This document shows, one piece after another, positions 46,386 to 54,992 of a stretch of 64,000 nucleotides of DNA (position 1 is its first letter; the number at the start of each line of letters is the position of its first letter). Below the pieces are notes generated by a model. It was not told where the DNA came from. It was given only the letters and a program-made list of their open reading frames with translations, and did not search any database. The translations under genes and the position numbers were made by a program. Origin of the DNA: JANXYW01 sp031400455 (lineage in GTDB: Bacteria > Chloroflexota > Dehalococcoidia > DSTF01 > JACRBR01); the NCBI GenBank assembly GCA_031400455.1, contig JANNPX010000005.1:1-64000 (forward strand), read 5' to 3'.

Positions 46386-46986
46386 ACTTGCGCTCGTGAG
46401 CTACGGCGTGTTCGGAGCGCTCGCGTTCGGGCTGCGCAGCGCGCTGCAATACATCCGCACGGGTTCAACCGGGTTTGGGGGCTTCTCCGGCACGCCTGGC
46501 TCGCTCGAGTGGTGGGCCGGCCGTGGATTCACGCTCGCGCTCGTCGCAGTATTGATGGCGCCGGTCGCCGATCTGGCAGGCTGGTTCCCGCGCCTGGGCA
46601 TCCTTGACGAGGAAATCATCGCGTACTCGGGCCTGGCGCTTTCCATCGTCGGCACAGCACTCGTGCTCGTCGCGCAGATGACGATGGGCGACTCGTGGAG
46701 GATCGGGGTCGACGAGGATGAGCGCACGGCTCTTGTTACGCACGGAGTGTTCTCCCTCATCCGCAACCCGATCTTCACCTCGATGTTCGTCGTTGTCGCG
46801 GGGTTGGGGTTGATGGTGCCGAACGTCCTGTCTGCGGCTGGACTGGTCGCCCTCATCGCGGCGGTAGAGGCGCAGGTCCGGCTAGTCGAGGAGCCCTACC
46901 TGATCCAGTCGCATGGCATGGAGTACCGCGCGTACGCGTCGACGGCCGGGCGCTTCGTACCCTACGTCGGCAGGCTTCGCGCCTAG
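46378..46986 (+). CDS. Isoprenylcysteine carboxyl methyltransferase-like membrane protein
   Basis: The 202-residue protein has about five membrane helices and the ICMT/PEMT-type C-terminal region: 'THGVFSLIRNPIF' (phospholipid or isoprenylcysteine methyltransferase motif) followed by 'EEPYLIQSHGMEYRAY'. Bacterial members of this group methylate phospholipids or unknown targets; a few sit in metal-resistance operons. The ATG at 46378 overlaps the end of the CDF gene by eight bases and follows AAGGTGAGGA. The role in the operon is unknown. Confidence 0.8.
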   Translation: MPELALVSYGVFGALAFGLRSALQYIRTGSTGFGGFSGTPGSLEWWAGRGFTLALVAVLMAPVADLAGWFPRLGILDEEIIAYSGLALSIVGTALVLVAQMTMGDSWRIGVDEDERTALVTHGVFSLIRNPIFTSMFVVVAGLGLMVPNVLSAAGLVALIAAVEAQVRLVEEPYLIQSHGMEYRAYASTAGRFVPYVGRLRA

Positions 46987-47046
46987 CTTCGGCGCCGACA
47001 GATCGGTTGCCCGTGACGCGAGCGTACCTTACGGTGAAGGAGAACC

Positions 47047-48072
47047 ATGTCCGAACCTGAACACTCCCCCCGCCGCCCCCTTCTGCGGCCGCTCGATCGG
47101 CGGGCGTTTCTGCGCTCGACCCTCGCGGTTTCAGCGGGCGGCGCCGCCCTGTACGCCGTCGGCTGCAGTTCCGGCGATGATGGCGAGAACACGCCAGCGG
47201 CGACCAAGGCGAGCAGCACCGCTGGCGTCACACCGGCGACGACGGCGAACCCGTCAGGCGTCACGCCGAACCTGTTGACCGCGGAGTTCGTGGCGAACCG
47301 AGACAATCGCTTCGCCGTCGGCCTCATTGGCAAAGACAACAAGCTCGTGACCGGTGCGGAGGTTCATCTCAAGTTCTTCACCGTCGGTGCCGATGGCACG
47401 ACGGGAACATTCCGCGGCGAAGGCGATGCGGTATACGTGGAACTGAATGTTCCCGGCGCTCACGCGCACGACGGCACGGCCGGTGCCCTCGCGGCCGATG
47501 ACAGCGTCTCCTTCTATGTCGCCAACACGCCCTTCGATCAGGCTGGGCAGTGGGGAGTCGAGATCGATGCGACGCTCACCGATGGTAGCAGCGCATCGAT
47601 CCAGGCGCCGTTCACGGTGCTCGATCAGTCTCAGAGCCCGGGCATTGGCACGAAGCCGCCGGCCAGCCAGAATGACACCTTCGCGACGAACCCGGACCTC
47701 GAGAGCCTCTGCACGCGATCACCGGCGTGCCCGCTTCACGACAAGGCGATCGCCGATGTACTCGGCAAGGGACGGCCGCTCGTCGTGATGTTCAGCACCC
47801 CCGCGTTCTGCGAGACGCGTTTTTGCGGGCCGGTGCTGGAAGTGCTGATGGCGCAAGTGCCGGCGTATCAGGATCGCATCGACTTCGTGCACATCGAAGT
47901 GTGGCAGGACTTCCAGTTGCAGAAGCAGCGCGCCGCGGTGAGCGAATGGACGTTGCCGACAGAGCCGTACACATTCTTCATGGACAAGGATGGTAACGTA
48001 GTCGGAAAATTTGAGGCGGTCTTCGGGCAGGACGAACTGACCTCCGCCCTCGATCAACTGGCGAAGCTCTAG
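47047..48072 (+). CDS. Tat-exported thioredoxin-like lipoprotein
   Basis: The 341-residue protein has a twin-arginine signal (DRRAFLRST near residue 17), a hydrophobic stretch and a lipobox-like AVGC, then a Thr/Ala/Pro linker. Residues 75-200 look like an immunoglobulin-type beta domain ('HLKFFTVGADG'). The C-terminal region (about 215-341) is thioredoxin-like, with 'PLVVMFSTPAFCETRFCGP' as a C-x4-C active-site candidate in place of CxxC. It begins 60 bases after the ICMT-like gene, preceded by GGTGAAGGAGAACC. A periplasmic or outer-face redox role is inferred. A link to the metal operon is possible. Confidence 0.75.
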   Translation: MSEPEHSPRRPLLRPLDRRAFLRSTLAVSAGGAALYAVGCSSGDDGENTPAATKASSTAGVTPATTANPSGVTPNLLTAEFVANRDNRFAVGLIGKDNKLVTGAEVHLKFFTVGADGTTGTFRGEGDAVYVELNVPGAHAHDGTAGALAADDSVSFYVANTPFDQAGQWGVEIDATLTDGSSASIQAPFTVLDQSQSPGIGTKPPASQNDTFATNPDLESLCTRSPACPLHDKAIADVLGKGRPLVVMFSTPAFCETRFCGPVLEVLMAQVPAYQDRIDFVHIEVWQDFQLQKQRAAVSEWTLPTEPYTFFMDKDGNVVGKFEAVFGQDELTSALDQLAKL

Positions 48073-48077
48073 CGGAC

Positions 48078-48437
48078 GTGAGGACGCAAGCGGCGCGGAC
48101 GCATTGCGCGAATCTCCCCGGCGCTGTGTACGAGTATCCATTCGGACCCGACGTCCGCGTGTACAAGGTATGCGGGAAGATCTTCGCGTTAGTGCCCGAA
48201 GCACCGCCGTCCAGCATCAGCTTGAAATGCGATCCCGTGTTGGCGCGAATGCTGCGTGCGAATCACCCGGCCATCACGCCCGGATATCACCTGAACAAGG
48301 CGCATTGGAACACAATCGCTCTCGACGGAAGCGTGCCCCCACCGCTACTCCGCGAGATGATCACCAACTCGTATGAACTCGTCGTTTTGAAGCTGAGCGC
48401 CACGGATCGCCGGTCGCTTTCCACCGGAAGCCGCTAA
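48078..48437 (+). CDS. MmcQ/YjbR family protein
   Basis: The 119-residue protein matches the MmcQ/YjbR fold ('CyaY-like'): N-terminal 'LPGAVYEYPFGPDVRVYKVCGKIFAL', then 'ISLKCDPVLARMLRANHPAITPGYHLNKAHWNTI' typical of the family. DNA binding has been proposed for some members. GTG 48078 is five bases after the previous stop, so it is likely cotranscribed. Confidence 0.85.
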   Translation: MRTQAARTHCANLPGAVYEYPFGPDVRVYKVCGKIFALVPEAPPSSISLKCDPVLARMLRANHPAITPGYHLNKAHWNTIALDGSVPPPLLREMITNSYELVVLKLSATDRRSLSTGSR

Positions 48438-48501
48438 TCTGCGAACAGCCAAATGCCGAGAATACCCGTAAGGGTTCTCGCCATCTCAGGAGGTTGCCGT
48501 C

Positions 48502-49401
48502 TTGAAGCGTTCCTTGCTCTCGCTCCTCGCCGTCGCCGCGATTGCCGCTGCCGCGTGTGGTGGCACCGACAAGAAGACGGCGCCGACGACCGCGGCACCC
48601 ACCGAGCCAACCACGGCCGCGACTCCGAAGTCGTCGAGCAAGACGCCGACCGCATCTAAGACCGCGACCAGCGCAACGAAGGACAAGAGCGGTGAACTCG
48701 TTGGCGGGCTGTTCGGCTCCGTTTTCTCGAACGCGTTCGGCGGTGGCTCGGACAGCGGCGCTGCGAACGGGCTCGGCGCGGCCGACGAGACACTCAAGCA
48801 GTACCTGCCTTCGAACAGCGACCTTCCCGACGGCTACACCCCCATGGGGCTGCGCACATTCCGCGGCCCCGATGGCATCTCCGACACGGGCGGAATTGAC
48901 ATCGCGATCGAGACTGCGACGAAAGGCGACGTCTCGTCCGCAGAAGACTTCTCCAAGCTCAGCATGCTCATGGCGATGGTGATGAAGCCCGATGACCTGC
49001 AGAGCCTCGGCGACGCGTTCGACGCCATCAAAGATCTGGACAAAGAGGATCTCGAGGACGCGCTAACACAGGGTGCGACCGGCGGCAGCGAGAGCATGTT
49101 CGCCATCAAGGACGTCAAAGTGCTCGACGCCGATGGTCTGGGCGAAGGCGCGTTTGGATTTCAGATGACGCTGGATCTGGGTGGGCTCGGCAGCATCTTT
49201 GGAGCGCTCGGCGACTCCGGTTCAGATTCCGGTGCCCCCGATCTCTCCGAACTCGTGATCACTGTGCGGATGTACCTCTTCTCGCGCGGCGACTACGTCG
49301 GAGGCATCATGCGTATGGCGTTCTCGGACGAACTGGAAGACGACGTCGACGAGATCGCCCTCGCGAAGATCATCGACAGGAAGCTCAAGTCGGCGCATTG
49401 A
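48502..49401 (+). CDS. Hypothetical lipoprotein, first of a paralogous pair
   Basis: The 299-residue product has a lipoprotein signal peptide (MKRSLLSLLAVAAIAAAAC, Cys19) and a long Thr/Ala/Pro/Ser linker, then a globular domain rich in Gly/Asp. No known motif. The TTG at 48502 has AGGAGG ten bases upstream. It overlaps the next gene by four bases (TTGA). The last 15 residues (ALAKIIDRKLKSA) are closely similar to the end of the next product, and other blocks also align, so the two are diverged duplicates. Confidence 0.75.
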   Translation: MKRSLLSLLAVAAIAAAACGGTDKKTAPTTAAPTEPTTAATPKSSSKTPTASKTATSATKDKSGELVGGLFGSVFSNAFGGGSDSGAANGLGAADETLKQYLPSNSDLPDGYTPMGLRTFRGPDGISDTGGIDIAIETATKGDVSSAEDFSKLSMLMAMVMKPDDLQSLGDAFDAIKDLDKEDLEDALTQGATGGSESMFAIKDVKVLDADGLGEGAFGFQMTLDLGGLGSIFGALGDSGSDSGAPDLSELVITVRMYLFSRGDYVGGIMRMAFSDELEDDVDEIALAKIIDRKLKSAH

Positions 49402-50192
49402 TTCGGCACGCCGCGACGACGCTGTTTCTCGGGGCGCTCGCCGCCGCAGCCTGCGGCGGCGCTGGAGGCTCGCGGACGGCGACGCCGAACGTAGCGTCTC
49501 CTGGCTCTGCGACCGCAGCCGGTGGTTTGGTGGATCCGGCCTATGCGCGCGCGGTCGCCTCAGCGATGTTCGCCCGGGTCCTCGGCGATCTCCTCGCCGA
49601 GGAACTTCCGGATGGCGCCGATTCGCCGTTGTTGTCGTACCTACCCGACGTTCATGGTTTCGATCACTACAGCACGTTTGAGATTCCTGGCGGAGCTGCC
49701 CTCTCCCGTGCGGGCACGACGGACAGGGCCGGGAAGACCGCCCGCAAGGACGACGCTAGCGGTGAGGCGGCTTCGACGTCGCTGATCGTGACGGTGAGGC
49801 AGCCAACCGAGAAGCAGGAAGCGGATCGCATTGCCTCGGGGCTCCGCGGCATCGCCGGGGCGGACATCCGGGAGGCCATCACCGCCGGCGAATCCGCAAC
49901 GTTCGGCCTGACAGTCGAAAGCCTCCGACTACTCCAAACGGCGGGCCTCGGTGACGCCGCCGTCGGGTTCGAGGCGGTCGTGACACCTGATCCGAAGAAC
50001 CCGTGGACGCCGTCGCTGGGCGTGCTCCGGTCAGGGGGCGTGACGCTCCGGGTGGTGATGCTGGTTCGTGGCGGCCGCGTCGGCGTCGTTCTCCGAATCG
50101 GACCGGAGGTCGGTCCGGAACGGCCCGGTGGGACCGATCCAGATCTGGCGCTCGCCAACATCTTGGATGGCAAACTAAAGGCCGCGGAGTAG
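49398..50192 (+). CDS. Hypothetical lipoprotein, second of a paralogous pair
   Basis: The 264-residue product starts at TTG 49398, overlapping the previous stop, with a signal peptide ending AAAAC and a Thr/Ser/Ala linker. It shares with its neighbour a '(Y)LP' block early in the mature domain, a 'LG..A.GF' block, a 'R.G..VG' block and a closing 'LALANILDGKLKAAE'. No motif suggests function. Translational coupling implies equal production. Confidence 0.72.
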   Translation: MIRHAATTLFLGALAAAACGGAGGSRTATPNVASPGSATAAGGLVDPAYARAVASAMFARVLGDLLAEELPDGADSPLLSYLPDVHGFDHYSTFEIPGGAALSRAGTTDRAGKTARKDDASGEAASTSLIVTVRQPTEKQEADRIASGLRGIAGADIREAITAGESATFGLTVESLRLLQTAGLGDAAVGFEAVVTPDPKNPWTPSLGVLRSGGVTLRVVMLVRGGRVGVVLRIGPEVGPERPGGTDPDLALANILDGKLKAAE

Positions 50193-50213
50193 CGCCAAGG
50201 CTCGAAATCGGCC

Positions 50214-50227
50214 TTTTGTGTACAAAA
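50214..50227 (+). promoter_or_regulatory. Inverted repeat TTTTGT-GT-ACAAAA upstream of sufR
   Basis: A perfect six-base inverted repeat with a two-base spacer lies 23 bases before the -35 of the sufR promoter, in an AT-rich stretch unusual for this genome. It is a candidate operator, possibly for SufR itself. Confidence 0.45.
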
Positions 50228-50250
50228 GTGCATTTTAAGTCGTTTTTCGC

Positions 50251-50279
50251 TTGATACTGACTTCCCGCTGATCTACGAT
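50251..50279 (+). promoter_or_regulatory. Promoter of the suf operon (TTGATA-17-TACGAT)
   Basis: TTGATA at 50251 and TACGAT at 50274 are 17 bases apart. Transcription would begin near 50286, three bases before the sufR ATG. Confidence 0.6.
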
Positions 50280-50288
50280 CGAAGAGCA

Positions 50289-50927
50289 ATGAAATCCACG
50301 CGAGACCTAATGCGCGATGTGCTCGCCGTTCGCGGCGAAGCTACGGTCGCCGACATCTCCAGCGACCTCGGCCTCAACCAGGCGAACATCCGCCGCCACC
50401 TCGAAGTGATGCGGGCGGAAGGTCTGGTAGACATAACTATGCGCCGCCACGAGATCGGGCGTCCATCGTACGTGTACAAACTCACCGAGCGTGCTGAGGA
50501 GATGAGCGCGCACTATCCACGGCTCCTGAACCGCATGGTCAAGCGCCTCGCGTCGCAGCCGGAGTCAGCGCCGCTTTTGCTTCAGCTGTTCGACGGCGTT
50601 GCCGACGACGTTACGATGGCGCACCGCACGCAGGTGACGGGTGCAACGCTAGGCGAGCGGGTCGCCGAGACCAGCGCGGCGCTCAAGGAAGAGGGCATCG
50701 TCGACCACTGGCACAAGGACGCGGACGGTTTTCACCTGATGAATACGTCGTGTCCATATCGGAAGGCTGCCGAAGCGTCCGCCGCGCCGTGCCACGCCGA
50801 TCACAAGGTCGTCGAATCGCTGATCGGTGTGCCGGTCGAGCAAATAAGCCGCATCGTAGACGGTCACCACATGTGCGAGTACATCGTGCGCGATATCGAG
50901 CAGCGCGTAGAAGTCGAATCGAAGTAA
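50289..50927 (+). CDS. sufR: SufR-type Fe-S cluster-sensing regulator
   Basis: The 212-residue protein has an N-terminal winged helix (about 1-75; 'GEATVADISSDLGLNQANIRRHLEVM' as helix-turn-helix) and a C-terminal domain with three Cys (C155, C168, C196; C-x12-C-x27-C) as in SufR proteins, which bind an Fe-S cluster and repress suf genes when it is present. Position at the head of the suf cluster fits autoregulation. The ATG is set by the promoter just upstream. Gene name is by synteny and Cys pattern. Confidence 0.85.
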   Translation: MKSTRDLMRDVLAVRGEATVADISSDLGLNQANIRRHLEVMRAEGLVDITMRRHEIGRPSYVYKLTERAEEMSAHYPRLLNRMVKRLASQPESAPLLLQLFDGVADDVTMAHRTQVTGATLGERVAETSAALKEEGIVDHWHKDADGFHLMNTSCPYRKAAEASAAPCHADHKVVESLIGVPVEQISRIVDGHHMCEYIVRDIEQRVEVESK

Positions 50928-50980
50928 ATGGAGCGCGGGCGCCCTCGCCCGTAGCCGAGTGCCGAGAGAGTAGAGGACGG

Positions 50981-51763
50981 ATGGCGGACGAAGTACTGTT
51001 GAAGATTAGCGGCCTCAAGGTCGCCGTCGACAAGAAGCAGATCCTGAACGGCGTCGATCTGGTGGTGAATCGCGGCGAAGTGCACGCGATCATGGGCCCG
51101 AACGGCTCCGGTAAGAGCACGCTCGCGAACGCGCTCATGGGGCATCCGCGCTACGAGGTGACGGCCGGCTCAGTGCTGTTCAAGGGACAGGACATTCTCG
51201 GCCTCTCGCCCGACAAGCGCGCCCAGGCGGGCATGTTCCTCGCGTTCCAGTACCCCACGAGCATCCCGGGCGTAACGATGGTGAACTTCCTTCGTCAGGC
51301 CATGAAGGCCGTGCGCAACGAAGACGTGCCGGTACGAGAGTTCCGTGAGAAGCTGCTTGCCACGATGAAGCTGCTGAAGATGGACGAGCAGTTCGCGCGC
51401 CGCTACGTCAACGAAGGCTTCTCCGGCGGCGAAAAGAAGCGCGCCGAGATCCTCCAGATGGGCATCCTTGACCCCGATCTGGCGATTATGGACGAGACCG
51501 ACTCTGGCCTCGACATCGACGCGCTGCGGACCGTCGCCGAAGGCATCAACGCGCTGACTTCGCCGAAGTTGGGCGTCGTGCTGATCACGCACTACCAGCG
51601 CCTGCTGAACTACATCAAGCCGCAGTTCGTCCACATCCTCTACCAGGGCCGCATCATCCAGTCCGGCGGCGCCGACCTGGCGCTGCAACTCGAAGAGCAG
51701 GGATACGACCCGGTCATCGCGGAGTATGGTCCCGCGCTTGCGGCGGCCGGAGAGAAGGCATAG
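50981..51763 (+). CDS. sufC: SufC, Fe-S assembly ATPase
   Basis: SufC is the ABC-type ATPase of the SufBCD scaffold. The 260-residue protein has Walker A GPNGSGKST near residue 38, Q-loop 'FLAFQYPTSIPGV', the SufC-specific signature 'FSGGEKKRAEILQM' and Walker B/D-loop 'LAIMDETDSGLDIDAL', then H-loop 'ITHYQRLL'. The ATG at 50981 follows AGAGGACGG. It precedes sufB by two bases. Confidence 0.96.
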   Translation: MADEVLLKISGLKVAVDKKQILNGVDLVVNRGEVHAIMGPNGSGKSTLANALMGHPRYEVTAGSVLFKGQDILGLSPDKRAQAGMFLAFQYPTSIPGVTMVNFLRQAMKAVRNEDVPVREFREKLLATMKLLKMDEQFARRYVNEGFSGGEKKRAEILQMGILDPDLAIMDETDSGLDIDALRTVAEGINALTSPKLGVVLITHYQRLLNYIKPQFVHILYQGRIIQSGGADLALQLEEQGYDPVIAEYGPALAAAGEKA

Positions 51764-51765
51764 TC

Positions 51766-53196
51766 ATGGTTGCGAAAGTCACACCGGAACTCGCGAAGAC
51801 GGACGGCTACAAGTTCGGATTCAACGACAACGACAACGCCGTCTACTCGTACCGCACTGAGAAGGGGCTGAGCGAGGACGTCGTGCGCGAGATCTCGCGC
51901 GTGAAGAACGAGCCGCAGTGGATGATGGACTTCCGCCTCAAGTCGTATCAGCACTTCCTCGAGAAGCCGATGCCGACCGGCTTCTGGGGCGGCAGCATCC
52001 AGAACTACGATCTCGACTTCAACGACATCTACTACTACGCCCGCGCGTCCGACCGCCCCGAGGCGGACTGGTCCGACGTGCCGGAGTACATCAAGGACAC
52101 CTTCGACAAGCTCGGCATCCCCGAGGCCGAGAAGAAGTCGCTGATCGCTGGCGTCGGCGCGCAGTACGACTCCGAGGTGGTGTACCACAGCATCCGCGCC
52201 GACCTCGAGAAGCTCGGCGTGATCTTCACCGACACGGACAGCGCGATGCGCGACTACCCGGACATGTTCCGCCAGTACTTCGGCACCATCGTGCCGCCGG
52301 CCGACAACAAGTTCGCGGCGCTGAACAGCGCGGTGTGGTCGGGCGGTAGCTTCGTCTACGTCCCGCCGGGAGTGAAGGTCGATATCCCCCTGCAGGCGTA
52401 CTTCCGCATCAACAAAGAGAACATGGGCCAGTTCGAGCGGACGCTGATCATCGCCGACGAGGGCAGCTACGTGCATTACGTCGAAGGTTGCACGGCACCG
52501 ACGTACTCGACCGACTCGATGCACAGCGCCGTCGTCTAGATCATCGTGAAGAAGAACGCGCGCGTGCGCTACACGACGATCCAGAACTGGTCGACGAACG
52601 TCTATAACCTCGTGACGAAGCGCGCGGCAGCGTACGAGAACGCCGTCATGGAGTGGGTCGACGGCAACCTCGGCTCCCGTCTGACGATGAAGTACCCAAG
52701 CGTCTACCTGATGGAGCCCGGCGCGCACGGCGAGGTCCTCTCGCTCGCGATGGCCGGCGACGGCCAGCACCAGGACGCGGGCGCGAAGATGGTACACGCG
52801 GCGCCGGACACGACCTCGACGATCATCTCCAAGTCCGTGTCGAAGGGCAGCGGTCGCACGAGCTACCGCGGCGCGCTCAAGGTGTACCCGGGCGCTGTCC
52901 GCTCGAAGGCCACCGTCCGCTGCGACGCGCTCCTGCTTGACGAGGAATCGCGCTCCGACACGTACCCGCTGATGGATATCGAGGAGGAGCAGGTGAACAT
53001 CGGCCACGAGGCCTCCGTCTCGAAGGTGGGAGAAGACCAGCTCTTCTACCTGCAGAGCCGCGGCCTCACCGAGGTCGATGCCACCAAGATGATCGTCAAC
53101 GGCTTCGTGGAACCGATCGTGAAGGAACTGCCGATGGAGTACGCCGTGGAGCTCAACCGCCTGATCGAGCTCCAGATGGAAGGCGCTGTTGGCTAG
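51766..53196 (+). pseudogene. sufB: SufB scaffold gene interrupted by an in-frame TAG
   Basis: The frame encodes a full-length SufB (477 codons including the TAG position) except for one stop, TAG at 52537-52539. Before it is 'EGCTAPTYSTDSMHSAVV', after it 'IIVKKNARVRYTTIQNWSTNVYNLVTKRA'. In SufB proteins this junction reads VVEIIVKK, so TAG stands where GAG (Glu) is expected, a single G-to-T change. Both halves keep the conserved core, 'GHEASVSKVGEDQLFYLQSRG' included, with no other lesions. SufB is essential to SUF assembly and this is the only copy here. Options are assembly error, recent null mutation or stop readthrough. A second start at GTG 52546 could give a C-terminal piece. Confidence 0.85.
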
Positions 53197-53254
53197 TGCA
53201 CTGCGACGCGGGCTCTCAGCTCGGGATGCACCGCCCACCGAAAGTAAAGTAGCT

Positions 53255-53272
53255 GCGGAGCTTCAGCTCCGC
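53255..53272. repeat. GCGGAGCT-TC-AGCTCCGC palindrome between sufB and sufD
   Basis: An eight-base-pair stem with a two-base loop lies six bases before the sufD start. It is the same core as the 2.7-kb repeats and leaves sufD with little room for a ribosome-binding site. Confidence 0.7.
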
Positions 53273-53277
53273 CCGAG

Positions 53278-54567
53278 ATGACGATGACACAACAATTGCT
53301 CGCCCCAGGTATCCGCGGCATTACGCGCGACGACGTCGAGAAGATGATCGCGCGACAAAACGATCCGGCCTCGACCTTCAGGCGAATTGCCCGGCTGCGA
53401 CGAGAGGCATGGGACCTCTACGAAGGAATGGATCTCCCTGATTCCGGCGATGAAGAATGGCGCCGGACGGACGTGAGAGCTCTCGACTTCGGCGAATTAC
53501 GCACCTCTGAGCTAACCCACACCATAAGCGGCGATGCTGACACGGCTGTAATCAGCTCGATGAGCGCCGCCCTTGAAAACTACGAGGTCGGATTCGAACG
53601 ATTCGATACCGCCATGTTCGACCTAGTCCGTCCTGATGAATGGAAGTTCCTAGCGCTCAACGCAGCTCTTTGGTCCGATGGACTGTATGTCGACGTCGCG
53701 CCTGACACGGACGTCGCACTGCCCATCACGATGATGACACGCGGGTTGACAGACGGTCGCGCAGCATTTCCCCGCTCGCTCGTCAGGGCGGGTAGAGGCT
53801 CCCGTGTACGCATCGTAGACGACTGCGGTTCCGATGACGTTCGCAAGTCCCTCGTAAGCTCGGCCGTGGAGATTGTGGTCGAGGATGGAGCGCACGTCGA
53901 GTACTACGACATCAACCGATGGGGTGACGGGGTCTACAACTTCAAGACCGTACGTGCCACCCTCGGCCGTGATGCGGAGTTCACCGCGATGGCCGCCGGC
54001 ATCGGCAGCAAGCTGACGAAGATGCGCGTCGACGTCGAGATGCCGGAGTCTGGCGCGCAGGCGAAGCTGCTCGGCGTGACGTTCGGTGACGGCCACCAGC
54101 ATTTCGACTACAGCACACTCCAGAACCACACCGGCAAACACACGATCAGCGACCTGCAATTCAAGTCGGCGCTGGCCGACTACGCATCGCTCGTTTGGCA
54201 TGGAATCGTCCGTATTAACGAGACTGCGGGCGGCAGTGAGGCGAACCAGACATCCCGTAACCTCCTCCTGAGCGAGCACGCCAAGGCCGCGCCGATCCCC
54301 ATCCTCGAGATCAAGGCGCACGACGTGTCCAAGTGCAGCCACGGTGCGACCGTCGGCCCCGTCGAGGAGACGGAGTTGTTCTACCTCGAATCGCGCGGCA
54401 TCCCGCACGATCTCGCGGAGCACATGCTCGTCGAAGGCTTCTTCGCCGACGTCATTGACCGAATCCCGAACCCGGAAGTGCGTGCCCGCGTGATGGATGC
54501 CGTCTTGGCGAAAGCCGGCGGTACCGCAGGTGCGCTGACCTTCGATGAAGTAATGAGTGCAACGTAA
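53278..54567 (+). CDS. sufD: SufD, Fe-S assembly scaffold subunit
   Basis: The 429-residue protein is the SufB paralogue that joins it in the SufBC2D complex. The C-terminal core is well conserved: 'FGDGHQHFDYSTLQNHTGKHTISDLQFKSAL', 'EIKAHDVSKCSHGATVGPVEETELFYLESRGI' and 'LVEGFFADVIDRI'. The first half (53278 to about 53950) uses noticeably less GC-biased codons (TTA, CTA, AAT/AAA types more often) than the second half. The ATG at 53278 and 53284 are both possible; the repeat palindrome sits right before them and no clear ribosome-binding site is visible. Confidence 0.93.
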   Translation: MTMTQQLLAPGIRGITRDDVEKMIARQNDPASTFRRIARLRREAWDLYEGMDLPDSGDEEWRRTDVRALDFGELRTSELTHTISGDADTAVISSMSAALENYEVGFERFDTAMFDLVRPDEWKFLALNAALWSDGLYVDVAPDTDVALPITMMTRGLTDGRAAFPRSLVRAGRGSRVRIVDDCGSDDVRKSLVSSAVEIVVEDGAHVEYYDINRWGDGVYNFKTVRATLGRDAEFTAMAAGIGSKLTKMRVDVEMPESGAQAKLLGVTFGDGHQHFDYSTLQNHTGKHTISDLQFKSALADYASLVWHGIVRINETAGGSEANQTSRNLLLSEHAKAAPIPILEIKAHDVSKCSHGATVGPVEETELFYLESRGIPHDLAEHMLVEGFFADVIDRIPNPEVRARVMDAVLAKAGGTAGALTFDEVMSAT

Positions 54568-54613
54568 GAACGGAAAACGAGACGCGGGAAGCGGGATTGC
54601 AAGGAATCGATCG

Positions 54614-54922
54614 ATGGCGTTCGAGACAGTCGCGAAGTTGAGCGATACACCCCCCGGCACGATCAGCGTGCATGAGGTGAGCGGGGTACGTATCGCCCTG
54701 TGCAACGTGAATGGCCGCTTCTACGCGATCGATGACGTCTGCACGCACGACGGCGGCCCGCTCGATCAGGGCGAACTCGAAGGCAATCTCGTCGAATGCC
54801 CCCGCCACGGCGCGCGCTTCGACGTCACGACCGGCCGCGCGATGACGCTGCCGGCCGTAGTCCCCGTAAAGACGTATCCCGTCGAGGTGGACGGCGATGA
54901 CGTGAAAGTGGATATCAGTTAG
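54614..54922 (+). CDS. Rieske-type [2Fe-2S] ferredoxin
   Basis: The 102-residue protein has the Rieske cluster ligands C-T-H (CTHDGGPL) and C-P-x-H (CPRHGARF) separated by 16 residues, in the arrangement of small soluble Rieske ferredoxins such as those of dioxygenases. It has no transmembrane helix. It sits between sufD and sufS as often seen in actinobacterial and Chloroflexota suf clusters, and may carry electrons for cluster assembly. The ATG follows AAGGAATCGATCG. Confidence 0.92.
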   Translation: MAFETVAKLSDTPPGTISVHEVSGVRIALCNVNGRFYAIDDVCTHDGGPLDQGELEGNLVECPRHGARFDVTTGRAMTLPAVVPVKTYPVEVDGDDVKVDIS

Positions 54923-54992
54923 TCAGCGCTTCAGCTAGTGAGCCATTGCGAACTGCTGAGATGCTGACCGGCTGACGAACTGACAGGCCCAC

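Noticed and set aside
51766..53196. Intein in sufB
   Set aside because: SufB is a frequent intein host, but the reading frame here has family-typical length, with only a stop codon and no inserted segment.
51640..53238. 532-codon minus-strand frame across sufB
   Set aside because: His/Val/Arg-rich antisense translation of conserved suf genes; it exists because of the GC codon bias.
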